Shown here: positions 8,940 to 16,663 of the stretch, in pieces | Position numbering within the stretch: the stretch's first letter is position 1 | How the letters are laid out: every line of letters starts with the position of its first letter | Assembly (NCBI GenBank): GCA_016215705.1 | Contig: JACRIR010000148.1 | Coordinates: 1 to 60,170 of the forward strand | DNA: 60,170 bases | Reading direction: 5' to 3' | From: Candidatus Poribacteria bacterium | GTDB taxonomy: Bacteria; Abyssobacteria; SURF-5 | The notes under the pieces: generated by a model | Told to the model about the DNA's origin: nothing | Database searches by the model: none | The model's input: only the letters and a program-made list of their open reading frames with translations | Position numbers and translations under genes: made by a program

Positions 8940-10299
8940 ACAAATCAAGTTGTTGATTGTCGACGATGAGGAGCCTTTTCGCGCGGGCCTGTGTGAGCGA
9001 CTCAGGCTTAAGGGGCACGATACGGTCGAGGCCGGTTCGGGAGAAGAGGCGCTCGCCCTCGCTCGCGAGTATCTGCTCGACGTCGCAGTTGTGGACATAA
9101 AGATACCGGGGATGGACGGCATTGAACTGCTCGCGAAACTCAAGGAGGCGCATCCTTCAATCGAGGTGATCGTTCTGACGGGTGTTGCAACAGTGGCGAC
9201 GGCAATCGACGCCATGAAGCTTGGCGCATATGATTATTTGAGCAAGCCGTTCGACTTCGATGAGCTCAGGATGCGTATCCGGAAAGCATACGAGAAGAAA
9301 AGGCTCGGACAGCAAAAAATGCTTTTGGAAATGGAACTCAAACGGCTCACTTGCACAGGCGAACTTATCGGCGCAAGCGCCAAGGCGATGGAAATACGGG
9401 AATTCATCGCCAAGGCCGCAGGGGCCGATTGTCCCGTCTTGCTCGAGGGCGAGAGCGGAGTCGGCAAGGAGGTGGTCGCAAGAGAAATCCACCGACGAGG
9501 GCCCCGCGCGAATGGGCCGTTTGTCATCCTCGACTGTGGCGCACACCCGGAAACGCTTCTCGCAGATGAATTGTTCGGGCATGAGAAGGGCGCATTTACG
9601 ACAGCGCTTCAGAGCCGACAAGGGGTTCTCGAGATATCGCACGGCGGCACACTCCTCATTGACGAGGTCGGCGAGATGGCGGCGGCAAATCAGGTCGCTC
9701 TCTTGCGACTTGTCGAGACTAACAGATTCCGACGCTTGGGCTCCTCGAAGGAGCTGTGTGTTAACGTTCATATTATCGCCTCGACGAATCGCAACCTCCG
9801 GAATGAGGTCAAAGAAGGCCGGTTTCGCGAGGACCTCTTTTACAGACTCGCAGTGTTGCATTTCGCAGTTCCTCCGCTTCGAGAACGAAAAGAGGATATA
9901 CCCCTTCTCGCCGAGCATTTTCTCGACTGCTTAAATCGTGCAAAAGGCGCAAAAAAACGCCTCAGGCCGGACCAGAGGGATTGGCTCAGGGACCTCGAGT
10001 GGAAAGGCAACGTTCGCGAACTCGCCAACCTGATTGAGCGAAGTTTTTTCTTATCTTCCGGCGATGAACTGGACATGGCTGACTTCGTCTTGCATGAGCG
10101 ACTCCGAGGAGAAAGACTGCAAGGGCACTCGCCGGCCGAAAGCGTCTTTCTTTCGGACATCGAGCGCGAACATATTGTGCGTGTTCTCGAGGCGAAGGAG
10201 GGGAATAAGAAAGAGGCGGCCAAAGCTTTGGGAATCAGCCGTTCCCGCCTGTATAATCTGCTGAAAAGATACAATATCGTGACGTCTCCGGAAAGCTAA
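8932..10299 (+). CDS. Sigma-54-dependent response regulator, NtrC family, with variant GAFTGA loop
   Basis: A 455-residue activator: receiver domain (1-120, DD at 11-12, phospho-acceptor Asp55 in VVDIKIPGMDG), AAA+ domain (about 138-370, Walker A GESGVGKE, Walker B GGTLLIDEVGE) and a C-terminal Fis-type helix-turn-helix (NKKEAAKALGISRSRLYNLLKRY). ATG 8932 was preferred because AAGGAGA lies 9 nt upstream; ATG 8923 is also possible. It overlaps the kinase stop. The sigma-54-contact loop reads GAFTTA (residues 220-225) instead of GAFTGA. The family drives open-complex formation at -24/-12 promoters from distant palindromic sites; exactly such a palindrome (10350-10368) and promoter (10556-10571) follow directly downstream, so the next genes are the likely target. 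Confidence 0.93.
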   Translation: MSEQIKLLIVDDEEPFRAGLCERLRLKGHDTVEAGSGEEALALAREYLLDVAVVDIKIPGMDGIELLAKLKEAHPSIEVIVLTGVATVATAIDAMKLGAYDYLSKPFDFDELRMRIRKAYEKKRLGQQKMLLEMELKRLTCTGELIGASAKAMEIREFIAKAAGADCPVLLEGESGVGKEVVAREIHRRGPRANGPFVILDCGAHPETLLADELFGHEKGAFTTALQSRQGVLEISHGGTLLIDEVGEMAAANQVALLRLVETNRFRRLGSSKELCVNVHIIASTNRNLRNEVKEGRFREDLFYRLAVLHFAVPPLRERKEDIPLLAEHFLDCLNRAKGAKKRLRPDQRDWLRDLEWKGNVRELANLIERSFFLSSGDELDMADFVLHERLRGERLQGHSPAESVFLSDIEREHIVRVLEAKEGNKKEAAKALGISRSRLYNLLKRYNIVTSPES

Positions 10300-10349
10300 G
10301 CCACACGGCGACAATGAGTCCGCCCCCAATTCTGTGCCCTATTCCGATT

Positions 10350-10368
10350 GTGTCCTGAATCAGGACAC
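10350..10368. promoter_or_regulatory. Palindromic activator site (putative upstream activating sequence)
   Basis: GTGTCCTGAATCAGGACAC is a perfect inverted repeat with 9-bp arms around one base. Its right half (CAGGACAC, 10361) is echoed by CAAGACAC at 10381, 20 bp away or two helical turns, and again at 10483. It lies about 200 bp upstream of the -24/-12 promoter, a usual distance for NtrC-family enhancer sites. Binding by the adjacent regulator is inferred from position. Confidence 0.6.
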
Positions 10369-10555
10369 GGCCTCAATCTCCAAGACACATCTCTAACCTA
10401 TTGTAGAAAATAAGGTTATGCCCATTCCTTGACAAGAGATTGAGGTATGTCTGTCCTCATTCGTATCTCTATGATCTGCAATCAAGACACCCTCATATGC
10501 TGGTAACTACTTGATATAAAAAGACTTAACCATTTTTCTCATCTCTGGCCTACTC

Positions 10556-10571
10556 CGGCATTACTATTGCT
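10556..10571 (+). promoter_or_regulatory. Sigma-54 (-24/-12) promoter
   Basis: CGGCATTACTATTGCT matches the consensus GGCA...TTGC with the required 10 nt between GG and GC. Transcription would start near 10582, about 68 nt before the ATG at 10650. It sits directly downstream of a gene for a sigma-54-dependent activator, which strengthens the call. Confidence 0.65.
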
Positions 10572-10649
10572 CTGTTGTTCCTGTGGTTTATTGTGTTTGT
10601 CTGTCGCAGTGTTGTTGTGTCAACAAGAATCCATATTGGGCAGACATCC

Positions 10650-11000
10650 ATGGCAAAAGCTCTTATTTACCGCGCTGTGTCTGATGTCTCACAGGAATTG
10701 AAAGCGGACTTGAAGGCTCAGGGATGGTCTATCGACTTCTGTGACGGAATGCTTGAGATGTTGCGGCTAATTGACAAAGAAAGCTATGAAGTTGTTGTCT
10801 TGAACACAAATCGTCTGGGCATGGAAATCTGCGTACTGGTGGGAACGATTGAAGCGCTCAAGAAAAGGCCGAAGATTCTCTTGAGTCTGCCCGAGACCGG
10901 GGAGTGCCAGTCTTCAACCTTTCCGGCATTCGGTTTTCCAGTGATAAAAGGAGACCTCACGCCGGCAAAGTTTATGGAGGCAGCAAGCGAAGCTATCTGA
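10650..11000 (+). CDS. Stand-alone pseudo-receiver-like protein
   Basis: A 116-residue protein with the alternating hydrophobic pattern of a CheY-like receiver: beta strand KALIYRA, helix VSQELKADLKAQG, strand WSIDFC, and strand YEVVVLNTN at the place of the usual phospho-acceptor strand, then KRPKILLSL and a late FPVIKGD. The position of the phosphorylated Asp is Asn52 and the acidic pair after strand 1 is missing, so it should not be phosphorylated normally. The ATG at 10650 fits a start after the predicted leader; an upstream in-frame extension to 10575 overlaps the promoter and is unlikely. No output domain is present. It could be an adaptor or phosphorelay decoy for the upstream kinase/regulator. 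The receiver assignment is pattern-based and needs a structure or profile comparison. Confidence 0.6.
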   Translation: MAKALIYRAVSDVSQELKADLKAQGWSIDFCDGMLEMLRLIDKESYEVVVLNTNRLGMEICVLVGTIEALKKRPKILLSLPETGECQSSTFPAFGFPVIKGDLTPAKFMEAASEAI

Positions 11001-11088
11001 GAGGGGCTGTTTTCTTGGGAGTCCAGGGACAAAATCCGGAGTTCGGGTGTCCCCTGAGTGGCATAGATACAAAGAAGGAATATGAGCA

Positions 11089-11499
11089 ATGGGTGTTGCA
11101 AGAAGGAAAGAGATACAGCGTTTTCCCGATGGTAGTTCGGAAGGCATGGCGTCGGCGACTCAATCGGAGTGCCTTGTTATCCGCAATGGCGCAGCCGCTG
11201 TTCTGGATTTCTCTGAAGGGTGCCTGAAGGTTGAAGACTTGACGCATGGCATGAACGCCAGAAATCTTGAGGCTATACTGGCCACCGCTGAGCCGGGAGC
11301 TTCCTCATGGGAAGCGACAGGAAGAGTCGGGGAGAGATGGTACTACATTCTCGAGGGAAAACTGGAAGTGTTAGTAAACGATATTGCCTATCTCCTCGGA
11401 GAAGGCGATAGCATTTACCTTGACTCCTCCGCCTCTCACGTGTGGCGCAACCCGACAAGAAGGCAAACGAAGGCGCTTGTGCTCACATCACCTCCATGA
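11089..11499 (+). CDS. Small cupin-domain protein
   Basis: A 136-residue protein starting at ATG 11089, with AAGAAGGAA about 9 nt upstream. The second half is a cupin_2 barrel: GASSWEATGRVGERWYYIL, EGKLEVLVNDIAYLLGEGDSIYL and SSASHVWRNPTRRQTKALVL give the G(x)5HxH-like first motif (with E/R/W replacing His) and the second G-D-S-I-Y...H motif. Such cupins often serve as ligand sensors or metal-dependent enzymes. Only one obvious metal-ligand His remains (in SHVWRN), so binding without catalysis is plausible. It lies 88 nt after the pseudo-receiver on the same strand and may share its sigma-54 promoter; the role in that module is unknown. Confidence 0.75.
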   Translation: MGVARRKEIQRFPDGSSEGMASATQSECLVIRNGAAAVLDFSEGCLKVEDLTHGMNARNLEAILATAEPGASSWEATGRVGERWYYILEGKLEVLVNDIAYLLGEGDSIYLDSSASHVWRNPTRRQTKALVLTSPP

Positions 11500-11654
11500 T
11501 CCTCTCCCAGCCCTGTATCGGATTTTCCCCCTCCGGTACAGAGCGGTCACCAAACCGAGAAGGGAGGGGGAAGGCATGCGAACGCATCTTTACCCTCCCT
11601 TCCGGCCGCCTGCCTTTTTGAGTTTTCTTCTATTTGTGCTATACTCACTTCGCC

Positions 11655-12650
11655 ATGCGCCCGCATCCCGAACTGCAATTTGGTAGTCGACTCCTCGAAT
11701 CATTCGATTTCAGGCCACAAAGAACATGCTTTGCGACTATGGAACAACCCTGGAAGCTTGCGCAACCACGATTGCGGTTCGCGCCTGCGCACGTCACATT
11801 TGTGGACAGCATGGAGAGAACGCGCCTCGACGAAGCCGAAGCCAAGTTGCCCGACTTCGACGTCATTGTCGGTATCGGCGGCGGTTCTTGTATGGATTTC
11901 GCAAAATATCTTGCATGGAAGCGTCGCTCTCGCCTTGTTTTGATACCTTCGATTGTCTCGGTTGACGCCTGTGTCACGCATCTGGTCGCCGTCAGAGACG
12001 GAGGTCGGGTGCGCAATATCGGACATGCCCGGGCGGACAGCCTTCTCATTGATTTTGACCTGATTTCCGCAGCGCCTTCCCGTCTGAATCGCGCCGGCGC
12101 AGCCGACATCTTGTCTATTCATACTGCTTCATTCGATTGGCTACTGGGTCACAAGAAGAATGGAGAGGCATACGACGCGCGCATAGCTGTCGAGTGCCAC
12201 GAAGTGGTGGCCGCATTAGAGAAAAGCGCCGTTGATATACGCGCCGTAAACGGCGAAGGCATTCGAAAACTTGTGGAGCTTTTCGAGGCGGAGAATGATC
12301 TTTGCGTCGAGTTGGGTAATTTCAGGCCCGAAGAGGGTTCGGAGCACTTCTTCGCGTATAATACCGAACACTTGACTGGCAAGCATTTCATTCACGGCGA
12401 ACTTGTGGCGCTCGGAATACTTCTCATGTCGCGTCTTCAGAACAACAAGCCCGACTGGGTCTCTGCGCTTCTCACGGAACTGAGCGTGCTCTACCGCCCG
12501 AATGAGATCGGGCTCGATGCAGGGGAACTTCAGGAGATTCTCTTGACTCTTTCCCGTTACTGCCGGAGCGAGCAGTTGCCGCACACGATCATTGATGAAG
12601 CTGATCTGTCTCCTTCGACAGTGAATGCTCTGATTTCGGACCTCCTATGA
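11655..12650 (+). CDS. sn-Glycerol-1-phosphate dehydrogenase-like, iron-containing alcohol dehydrogenase superfamily
   Basis: 331 residues from ATG 11655; no strong Shine-Dalgarno is seen, and a TTG at 11634 is possible. The nucleotide-binding motif GGGSCMDFAK is at 75-84, followed by the PSIVSVDACVTHLVAV block that in the G1PDH branch precedes the substrate region. Candidate metal ligands are Asp151 (AGAADILS), His in SEHFFAYNTEH and His in FIHGELVALG. G1PDH makes sn-glycerol-1-phosphate from dihydroxyacetone phosphate in archaea and a few bacteria; related dehydrogenases act on other small ketones. The gene overlaps the next by 4 nt (ATGA), so it is translationally coupled to a threonine synthase-like enzyme. 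That is odd for a lipid-backbone enzyme and hints at another substrate. Confidence 0.8.
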   Translation: MRPHPELQFGSRLLESFDFRPQRTCFATMEQPWKLAQPRLRFAPAHVTFVDSMERTRLDEAEAKLPDFDVIVGIGGGSCMDFAKYLAWKRRSRLVLIPSIVSVDACVTHLVAVRDGGRVRNIGHARADSLLIDFDLISAAPSRLNRAGAADILSIHTASFDWLLGHKKNGEAYDARIAVECHEVVAALEKSAVDIRAVNGEGIRKLVELFEAENDLCVELGNFRPEEGSEHFFAYNTEHLTGKHFIHGELVALGILLMSRLQNNKPDWVSALLTELSVLYRPNEIGLDAGELQEILLTLSRYCRSEQLPHTIIDEADLSPSTVNALISDLL

Positions 12651-13873
12651 TGCCTTACAAATACCTCTTGAAATGTCCGTCTTGTTCGACGGAGTATGAG
12701 CCACGCGATATCTTCACGTGCGATGAGTGTTCCGCCCCACTTGTCGTTTCGATGCAAATCGGGAAGACGACAAACTTCAGGTCCTCGAAGGAGTCGTCGA
12801 TGTGGCGATACTTCCACATGCTCCCGCTCGAGGACAAGGGGTGGGCCGTTAGTCAAGGCGAGGGCTGGACACCACTCGTGGACGCTCCGCGTCTCGCAAG
12901 GCAGCTTGGAGTCCGCAATGTACTCTTGAAAAACGAGACTGTAAACCCCACAGGGTCTTACAAAGACCGACAGATATCCTTCGGGATATCGAAGGCAAGA
13001 GAGGTAGGCGCCAGGACGGTTGCGGTGGTATCCTCCGGCAATGTCGCCGCCTCTGCCGCCTCGTATTCCGCGATTGCTGGGATGAAGTGCAACATATTTG
13101 CTCCCTCCAATGCGTCCGAAGAAAAGCTGATACAAGCAAGAATGTATGGGGCTTCATTTTTCAGGGTCGATACGTTGTCCTCGAGCAGAATATTCGATCT
13201 GGTCATCAAGGCGTGCAAAAAAAAAGGCTGGTATCTTCTCTCGACGGCGGGCCTTTATAACCCGTATCATGTTGAGGGCGCAAAAACAATCGCCTATGAG
13301 CTGTTTGAGAAGACAGATTCGCTTCCGGATTGGATAATCGCGCCGGTGGGAGGGGGCGGTCTCATTGGCGGGCTTTGGCGCGGGCTTACGGAGTTGGAGA
13401 CGCTCGGCAAATTCAGGACAATGCCGCGTATTATTGGAATCCAGTCGTCTGCCTGCACTCCACTCGTCAATGCAATCGAGAAAGACCTTTCGCCCGCAGA
13501 CGTGATTGCGAACCCGGTTGCAGTCGGCGACACTATTGCGGGCGCGATCGCAGACGATATTCTATATGACGCTTACACGGCGCTCCCCGCGATACGAGAA
13601 ACGGGCGGGCATGCTTTCAGTGTTGCGGATGACGAGATGCTCGAGGCGGAAAAAATGCTCGCACAGACAGCGGGGATTTTCGCCGAGCCTGCGAGCGCCT
13701 CAACGGTCGCGGGTGTGAGAAAGTTGCGTGATACCGGCCTCGTGAGAAGCGGCGACACGGTGTGTTGCATAATCACCGGGTCCGGCTTAAAAGACATGGC
13801 GTCGGCGCGGCGGCTCGTTGGCTCTCCGCAAACCATCGAGCCTTCAGAAGAAGCATTTCTGAGATTAGAGTAG
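12647..13873 (+). CDS. Threonine synthase-like PLP enzyme (fold type II)
   Basis: 408 residues. The N-terminus carries a rubredoxin-like zinc ribbon, CPSC (10-13) and CDEC (25-28), seen in class II threonine synthase-like proteins. The PLP lysine is Lys106 in PTGSYKDR, with the phosphate-binding loop SSGNVAASAASYS and the glycine loop PVGGGGLIGGLW; the C-terminal ITGSGLKD is also characteristic. Threonine synthase converts O-phosphohomoserine to threonine by a PLP-dependent beta,gamma replacement, but related enzymes (threonine dehydratase, 2,3-diaminopropionate lyase-like) share this fold. ATG 12647 overlaps the previous stop; ATG 12650 is equally possible. The neighbouring RidA, which hydrolyses reactive enamines, suggests that this enzyme may be a beta-eliminating or dehydratase type; that is inference. 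Confidence 0.85.
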   Translation: MMPYKYLLKCPSCSTEYEPRDIFTCDECSAPLVVSMQIGKTTNFRSSKESSMWRYFHMLPLEDKGWAVSQGEGWTPLVDAPRLARQLGVRNVLLKNETVNPTGSYKDRQISFGISKAREVGARTVAVVSSGNVAASAASYSAIAGMKCNIFAPSNASEEKLIQARMYGASFFRVDTLSSSRIFDLVIKACKKKGWYLLSTAGLYNPYHVEGAKTIAYELFEKTDSLPDWIIAPVGGGGLIGGLWRGLTELETLGKFRTMPRIIGIQSSACTPLVNAIEKDLSPADVIANPVAVGDTIAGAIADDILYDAYTALPAIRETGGHAFSVADDEMLEAEKMLAQTAGIFAEPASASTVAGVRKLRDTGLVRSGDTVCCIITGSGLKDMASARRLVGSPQTIEPSEEAFLRLE

Positions 13874-13894
13874 CGCCAGTTTGGGGACACCATT

Positions 13895-13937
13895 GGAGAA
13901 TCGGGGACACGATGCCGCATCGTGTCCCCGATTTTCC
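13895..13937. repeat. GGGGACA palindrome, family A
   Basis: A 43-bp hairpin with about 21-bp arms (one mismatch) around one central base. The core arm is TCGGGGACACGATGC. It lies between the threonine synthase-like gene and ridA, in the same orientation as other members of the family. Confidence 0.9.
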
Positions 13938-13982
13938 AAAAGAGCCATTCATGACAATAGAATAAGAAAGTGAGGTCATGCA

Positions 13983-14372
13983 ATGAAGGAAATCATTCCA
14001 ACTACCAAGGCGCCGGCGCCGGTCGGGCCATATTCTCCTGTCGTCGCTTTCGGCGACCTGATTTTTGTTTCGGGGCAGGGGCCTCTTGATCCAAAGACCA
14101 GCCTGCTCGTGAGCGGGACAGTCGAGGAGGAAACGCGCCAGACACTCGAAAACATCAAGAACATCCTTGAAGACGTCGGATCTTCTCTGGATAACGTCCT
14201 CAAGGTCAACGCCTATCTCGGCGATATGGAAGACTTCTTCCGGTTCAATGAGGTGTACAAGGAATATTTCCCGTCCAGTCCGCCGGCGCGAACTTGCATC
14301 CAGGCAGGCAGGCTGCCGTTCGACATCATGGTCGAGATTGAAGTTATTGCGTGCAGGAGAAAAGCGAGGTAA
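13983..14372 (+). CDS. ridA: RidA family reactive intermediate deaminase
   Basis: 129 residues, the standard RidA (YjgF/YER057c/UK114) length. The signature is complete: APAPVGPYSP at the N-terminus, FVSGQGPLDP, TRQTLENIKNILEDVGSSLDNVLKVNAYL and PARTCIQAGRLPFDIMVEIEVIA. The catalytic arginine corresponds to Arg103 and the C-terminal Glu is present (EIE). RidA hydrolyses 2-aminoacrylate and similar enamine/imine products of PLP enzymes to keto acids and ammonia, working as a cytoplasmic trimer. TGAGG about 9 nt before ATG 13983 supports the start. It follows the PLP enzyme after a palindromic repeat, consistent with quenching that enzyme's by-products. Confidence 0.92.
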   Translation: MKEIIPTTKAPAPVGPYSPVVAFGDLIFVSGQGPLDPKTSLLVSGTVEEETRQTLENIKNILEDVGSSLDNVLKVNAYLGDMEDFFRFNEVYKEYFPSSPPARTCIQAGRLPFDIMVEIEVIACRRKAR

Positions 14373-14435
14373 CGCAGTGGTTGCTCGCTCCGCCAACAAT
14401 GTTCCGGGTGCGGGACCATTGGCGCCACTGCGAGT

Positions 14436-14519
14436 GTCATTCTGAGCGAAGCGAAGAATCTCGAAAAAAGGCGGACCGTACGCATGTGGAGACAGATTCT
14501 TCGCTTCGCTCAGAATGAC
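14436..14519. repeat. Inverted-repeat hairpin element, TCATTCTGAGCGAAG family
   Basis: Arms GTCATTCTGAGCGAAGCGAA and TTCGCTTCGCTCAGAATGAC are exact reverse complements, extended by AAGAATCT/AGATTCTT, around a centre of about 28 bp. This is the best-preserved copy of the element also seen at 1569-1669. It lies between ridA and the PIG-L gene. Confidence 0.9.
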
Positions 14520-14595
14520 GAAGGCAGTTCGGCGCGTCGTCCCAAAAATCGTTTCATTACTCTTGGAGATCACACCAACTGGAGGAGAACCGCCC

Positions 14596-15378
14596 ATGCG
14601 TTACCTCGTTGTTGAACCGCATCCGGACGATTTGCCGTTTTTCTGCGGCGGCACTGTCGCCAAGCTGATTTCGGAAGGACATGAAGTGCATACCCTCGTC
14701 GTGACTGACGGGGAGCAGGGGACGTTGAATCTCTCCTATGATAAAGATGATAAACTGGCCGCGGTCATGCGGGCTGAAGAGCAGGCGGCGTGCAAGACAC
14801 TCGGCGTCAAGAACATCAAGTTCCTCGGATTGAAGAATCACTTTCTCGAGCCCACTCACGAACTGCGGGAGAAGATTGTGCGCCGCGTGCGCGAGATTCA
14901 GCCTGCAGCCGTTTTCACGATTGACCCGTGGAATTTTGATGAGAATCCTGACCATCGGGCCGTGGGTCAGGTGGTCCTGGAAGCATGCAGCTTTGCGCAT
15001 TTCCATCTGTTCCATCCCGAGCACCTCGAGGAGGGACTCTCGACGGCTATGGTGGCCAAAGTCATCCTGGGAAAAACGCCGAGCCCCAACTCGTATGTTG
15101 ATATTTCCGGATTCATAGACAAGAAGATCGAGGCCATCCTTTGTTATAAGAGCCAAATCGAATTAATGCAGATGGAAGGCGCAGCCCGGCTGAAAGTGCT
15201 CGGCAAGTCGAGCCCCATATTCGATAATCCGCTCGACCAGGCGATTCCGGCATCGGTCACGCAGATAGCGGAAGAGGAAGGCCAAAAGGCCGGTCTGCCG
15301 ATGGCGGAGGCATTCCACGTGCGCGGGCTGGGAATACTCGAGAACATAAAGGATTTGATCGGAGGGCTGTCCGTATAA
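14596..15378 (+). CDS. PIG-L/LmbE family deacetylase
   Basis: 260 residues from ATG 14596, preceded by GGAGGAGAA (14581-14589). Zinc-site motifs are clear: PHPDD (His9, Asp11, Asp12) and NPDHRAVG (His120). PIG-L/LmbE enzymes remove N-acetyl groups from sugar-linked substrates (GlcNAc-PI, mycothiol and bacillithiol precursors) or act as amidases, usually in the cytoplasm. No signal peptide is present. It is the fourth gene of the 11.6-16.7 kb cluster, followed by a ceramidase-like amidase, so the cluster holds two candidate amide-cleaving enzymes. Substrate is not deducible. Confidence 0.88.
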   Translation: MRYLVVEPHPDDLPFFCGGTVAKLISEGHEVHTLVVTDGEQGTLNLSYDKDDKLAAVMRAEEQAACKTLGVKNIKFLGLKNHFLEPTHELREKIVRRVREIQPAAVFTIDPWNFDENPDHRAVGQVVLEACSFAHFHLFHPEHLEEGLSTAMVAKVILGKTPSPNSYVDISGFIDKKIEAILCYKSQIELMQMEGAARLKVLGKSSPIFDNPLDQAIPASVTQIAEEEGQKAGLPMAEAFHVRGLGILENIKDLIGGLSV

Positions 15379-15395
15379 CCGGCTGCCGGCAGCTT

Positions 15396-15430
15396 ATTCG
15401 GGGACACCTTGCCGCAAGGTGTCCCCGAAT
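15396..15430. repeat. GGGGACA palindrome, family A
   Basis: A 35-bp perfect hairpin: arm ATTCGGGGACACCTTGC, one central base, then its reverse complement. It lies between the PIG-L deacetylase and ceramidase-like genes. Confidence 0.9.
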
Positions 15431-15457
15431 GAGCGCGTGTTTCCCGGGAGGTAAGCA

Positions 15458-16663
15458 ATGTCACAATTTTCATCTAAAGTCGGCGCAACCAATCGAAAAA
15501 TAACGCCCACGCCGGAAATGGGGCCTGTCTATCATGCCGGATACAAGATGGGCGAGGCCGGGCAATTCACGGGAGTGATTGACGATATCTTCCTCCGCTG
15601 TCTCACCATAGAGAAGGGGAAGACGCGCGTCGCTATTGTTTCATTCGATCTCATCGGATTGTTCAGCGATTTCACGAAAGAACTCGCCGGGAGGCTTAAG
15701 CCACATGGAATCAAGCGTGAGAATCTGCTTGTGGCCACTACCCACACGCATGCAGGCCCTGACTCGATGGGCCTCTGGGGCCCTTCGCTTGACCAATCGG
15801 GCTACAATGAGAAGTACGCCGAGTTCTTGTTGAAGGAATCGGCGGAGGCTGTGGAGGAGGCAATCAAATCTGCGCGACCGGCTGAAGCGTGGTTCTCATA
15901 CGAAGAGAAGAACCTCGGAGTGGCCAACTACCGCAGACCGGGAGAGCTAAACCTTGCTCTCTGGCTCTTGCTCTTCAAGGCTGGTGACCGTCACATCGGC
16001 TCGCTCATGAGCTACACGGCTCAGCCGGAACTCACTCCTCGCGACGACGACAAAATATCGAGCGATTATCCGGGCGAGGCATGCCGCCTTCTCGATGACA
16101 GGCTGGGGGGAATCACGCTATTCATGCTCGGTTCGTGCGGTGGGATGGAGCCGGAGGGCTGCGAGAAAGGCTATGACGTAGCGCATTCGTACGGCCGGAA
16201 ACTGGCCGACGCAATCACGAACCTGAGCCGTTCCGTTCAGCCGGTGGAGGGAGACAGGCTTGAGATTACAATGGCGCCGGTTGAACTCCCGATCGAGAAT
16301 CAGGGGTTTCAATTGATGATGGAGTCCGGCGTCATTCGGACTTCGCAAAGGCCGCCCATCGGGTACGCGACCGTCTCGATGCTTGAAATCGGCGACATTA
16401 CGATACTGACGCTTCCGGGAGAGTCGTTCCCCGGCGTGACGGCGGGCATCGGCAAAAAGGGGAGGACGCTATTTGTCAACCAAGTCAATGACTCGCTTGG
16501 CTACTTCATCCCGCCTGACCAGTTCAATCCTGAGCCAAAGGAATGGGCTGAAGGACACCATTTTACCGGCCACGAGCTCGAGTCGCTGGGGCGCGAGTCC
16601 GGCGGCGTGATCCGCCGCGCATTGCTCAATCTGACGAATAAGGCAAGTGAAGGGCACTCGTGA
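15458..16663 (+). CDS. Neutral/alkaline ceramidase-like hydrolase, cytoplasmic
   Basis: 401 residues, starting at ATG 15458 with GGGAGG 8 nt upstream. The N-terminal domain resembles neutral non-lysosomal ceramidase: VGATNRKITP at the start, the zinc motif TTHTHAGPD (His96, His98), a mid-protein SSDYPGEACRLL matching the SDFPG block, and MLGSCGGMEP in place of the usual GAxGD. A late TLPGESF also matches the family. True ceramidases are secreted and about 600-700 residues with a C-terminal Ig-like domain; this one has no signal peptide and lacks the C-terminal domain, like many bacterial proteins annotated only from the N-terminal domain. It may hydrolyse an intracellular amide. It is the last gene of the same-strand cluster starting at 11655. 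Confidence 0.85.
   Translation: MSQFSSKVGATNRKITPTPEMGPVYHAGYKMGEAGQFTGVIDDIFLRCLTIEKGKTRVAIVSFDLIGLFSDFTKELAGRLKPHGIKRENLLVATTHTHAGPDSMGLWGPSLDQSGYNEKYAEFLLKESAEAVEEAIKSARPAEAWFSYEEKNLGVANYRRPGELNLALWLLLFKAGDRHIGSLMSYTAQPELTPRDDDKISSDYPGEACRLLDDRLGGITLFMLGSCGGMEPEGCEKGYDVAHSYGRKLADAITNLSRSVQPVEGDRLEITMAPVELPIENQGFQLMMESGVIRTSQRPPIGYATVSMLEIGDITILTLPGESFPGVTAGIGKKGRTLFVNQVNDSLGYFIPPDQFNPEPKEWAEGHHFTGHELESLGRESGGVIRRALLNLTNKASEGHS

Larger units (their letters stand above)
10300..10649. other. Regulatory spacer between activator and pseudo-receiver genes
   Basis: This 350-bp non-coding stretch holds the 19-bp palindrome at 10350-10368, two CAAGACAC half-site-like words at 10381-10388 and 10483-10490, a -24/-12 promoter at 10556-10571 and an untranslated leader of about 70 nt. 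I see no gene in it. Confidence 0.65.
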
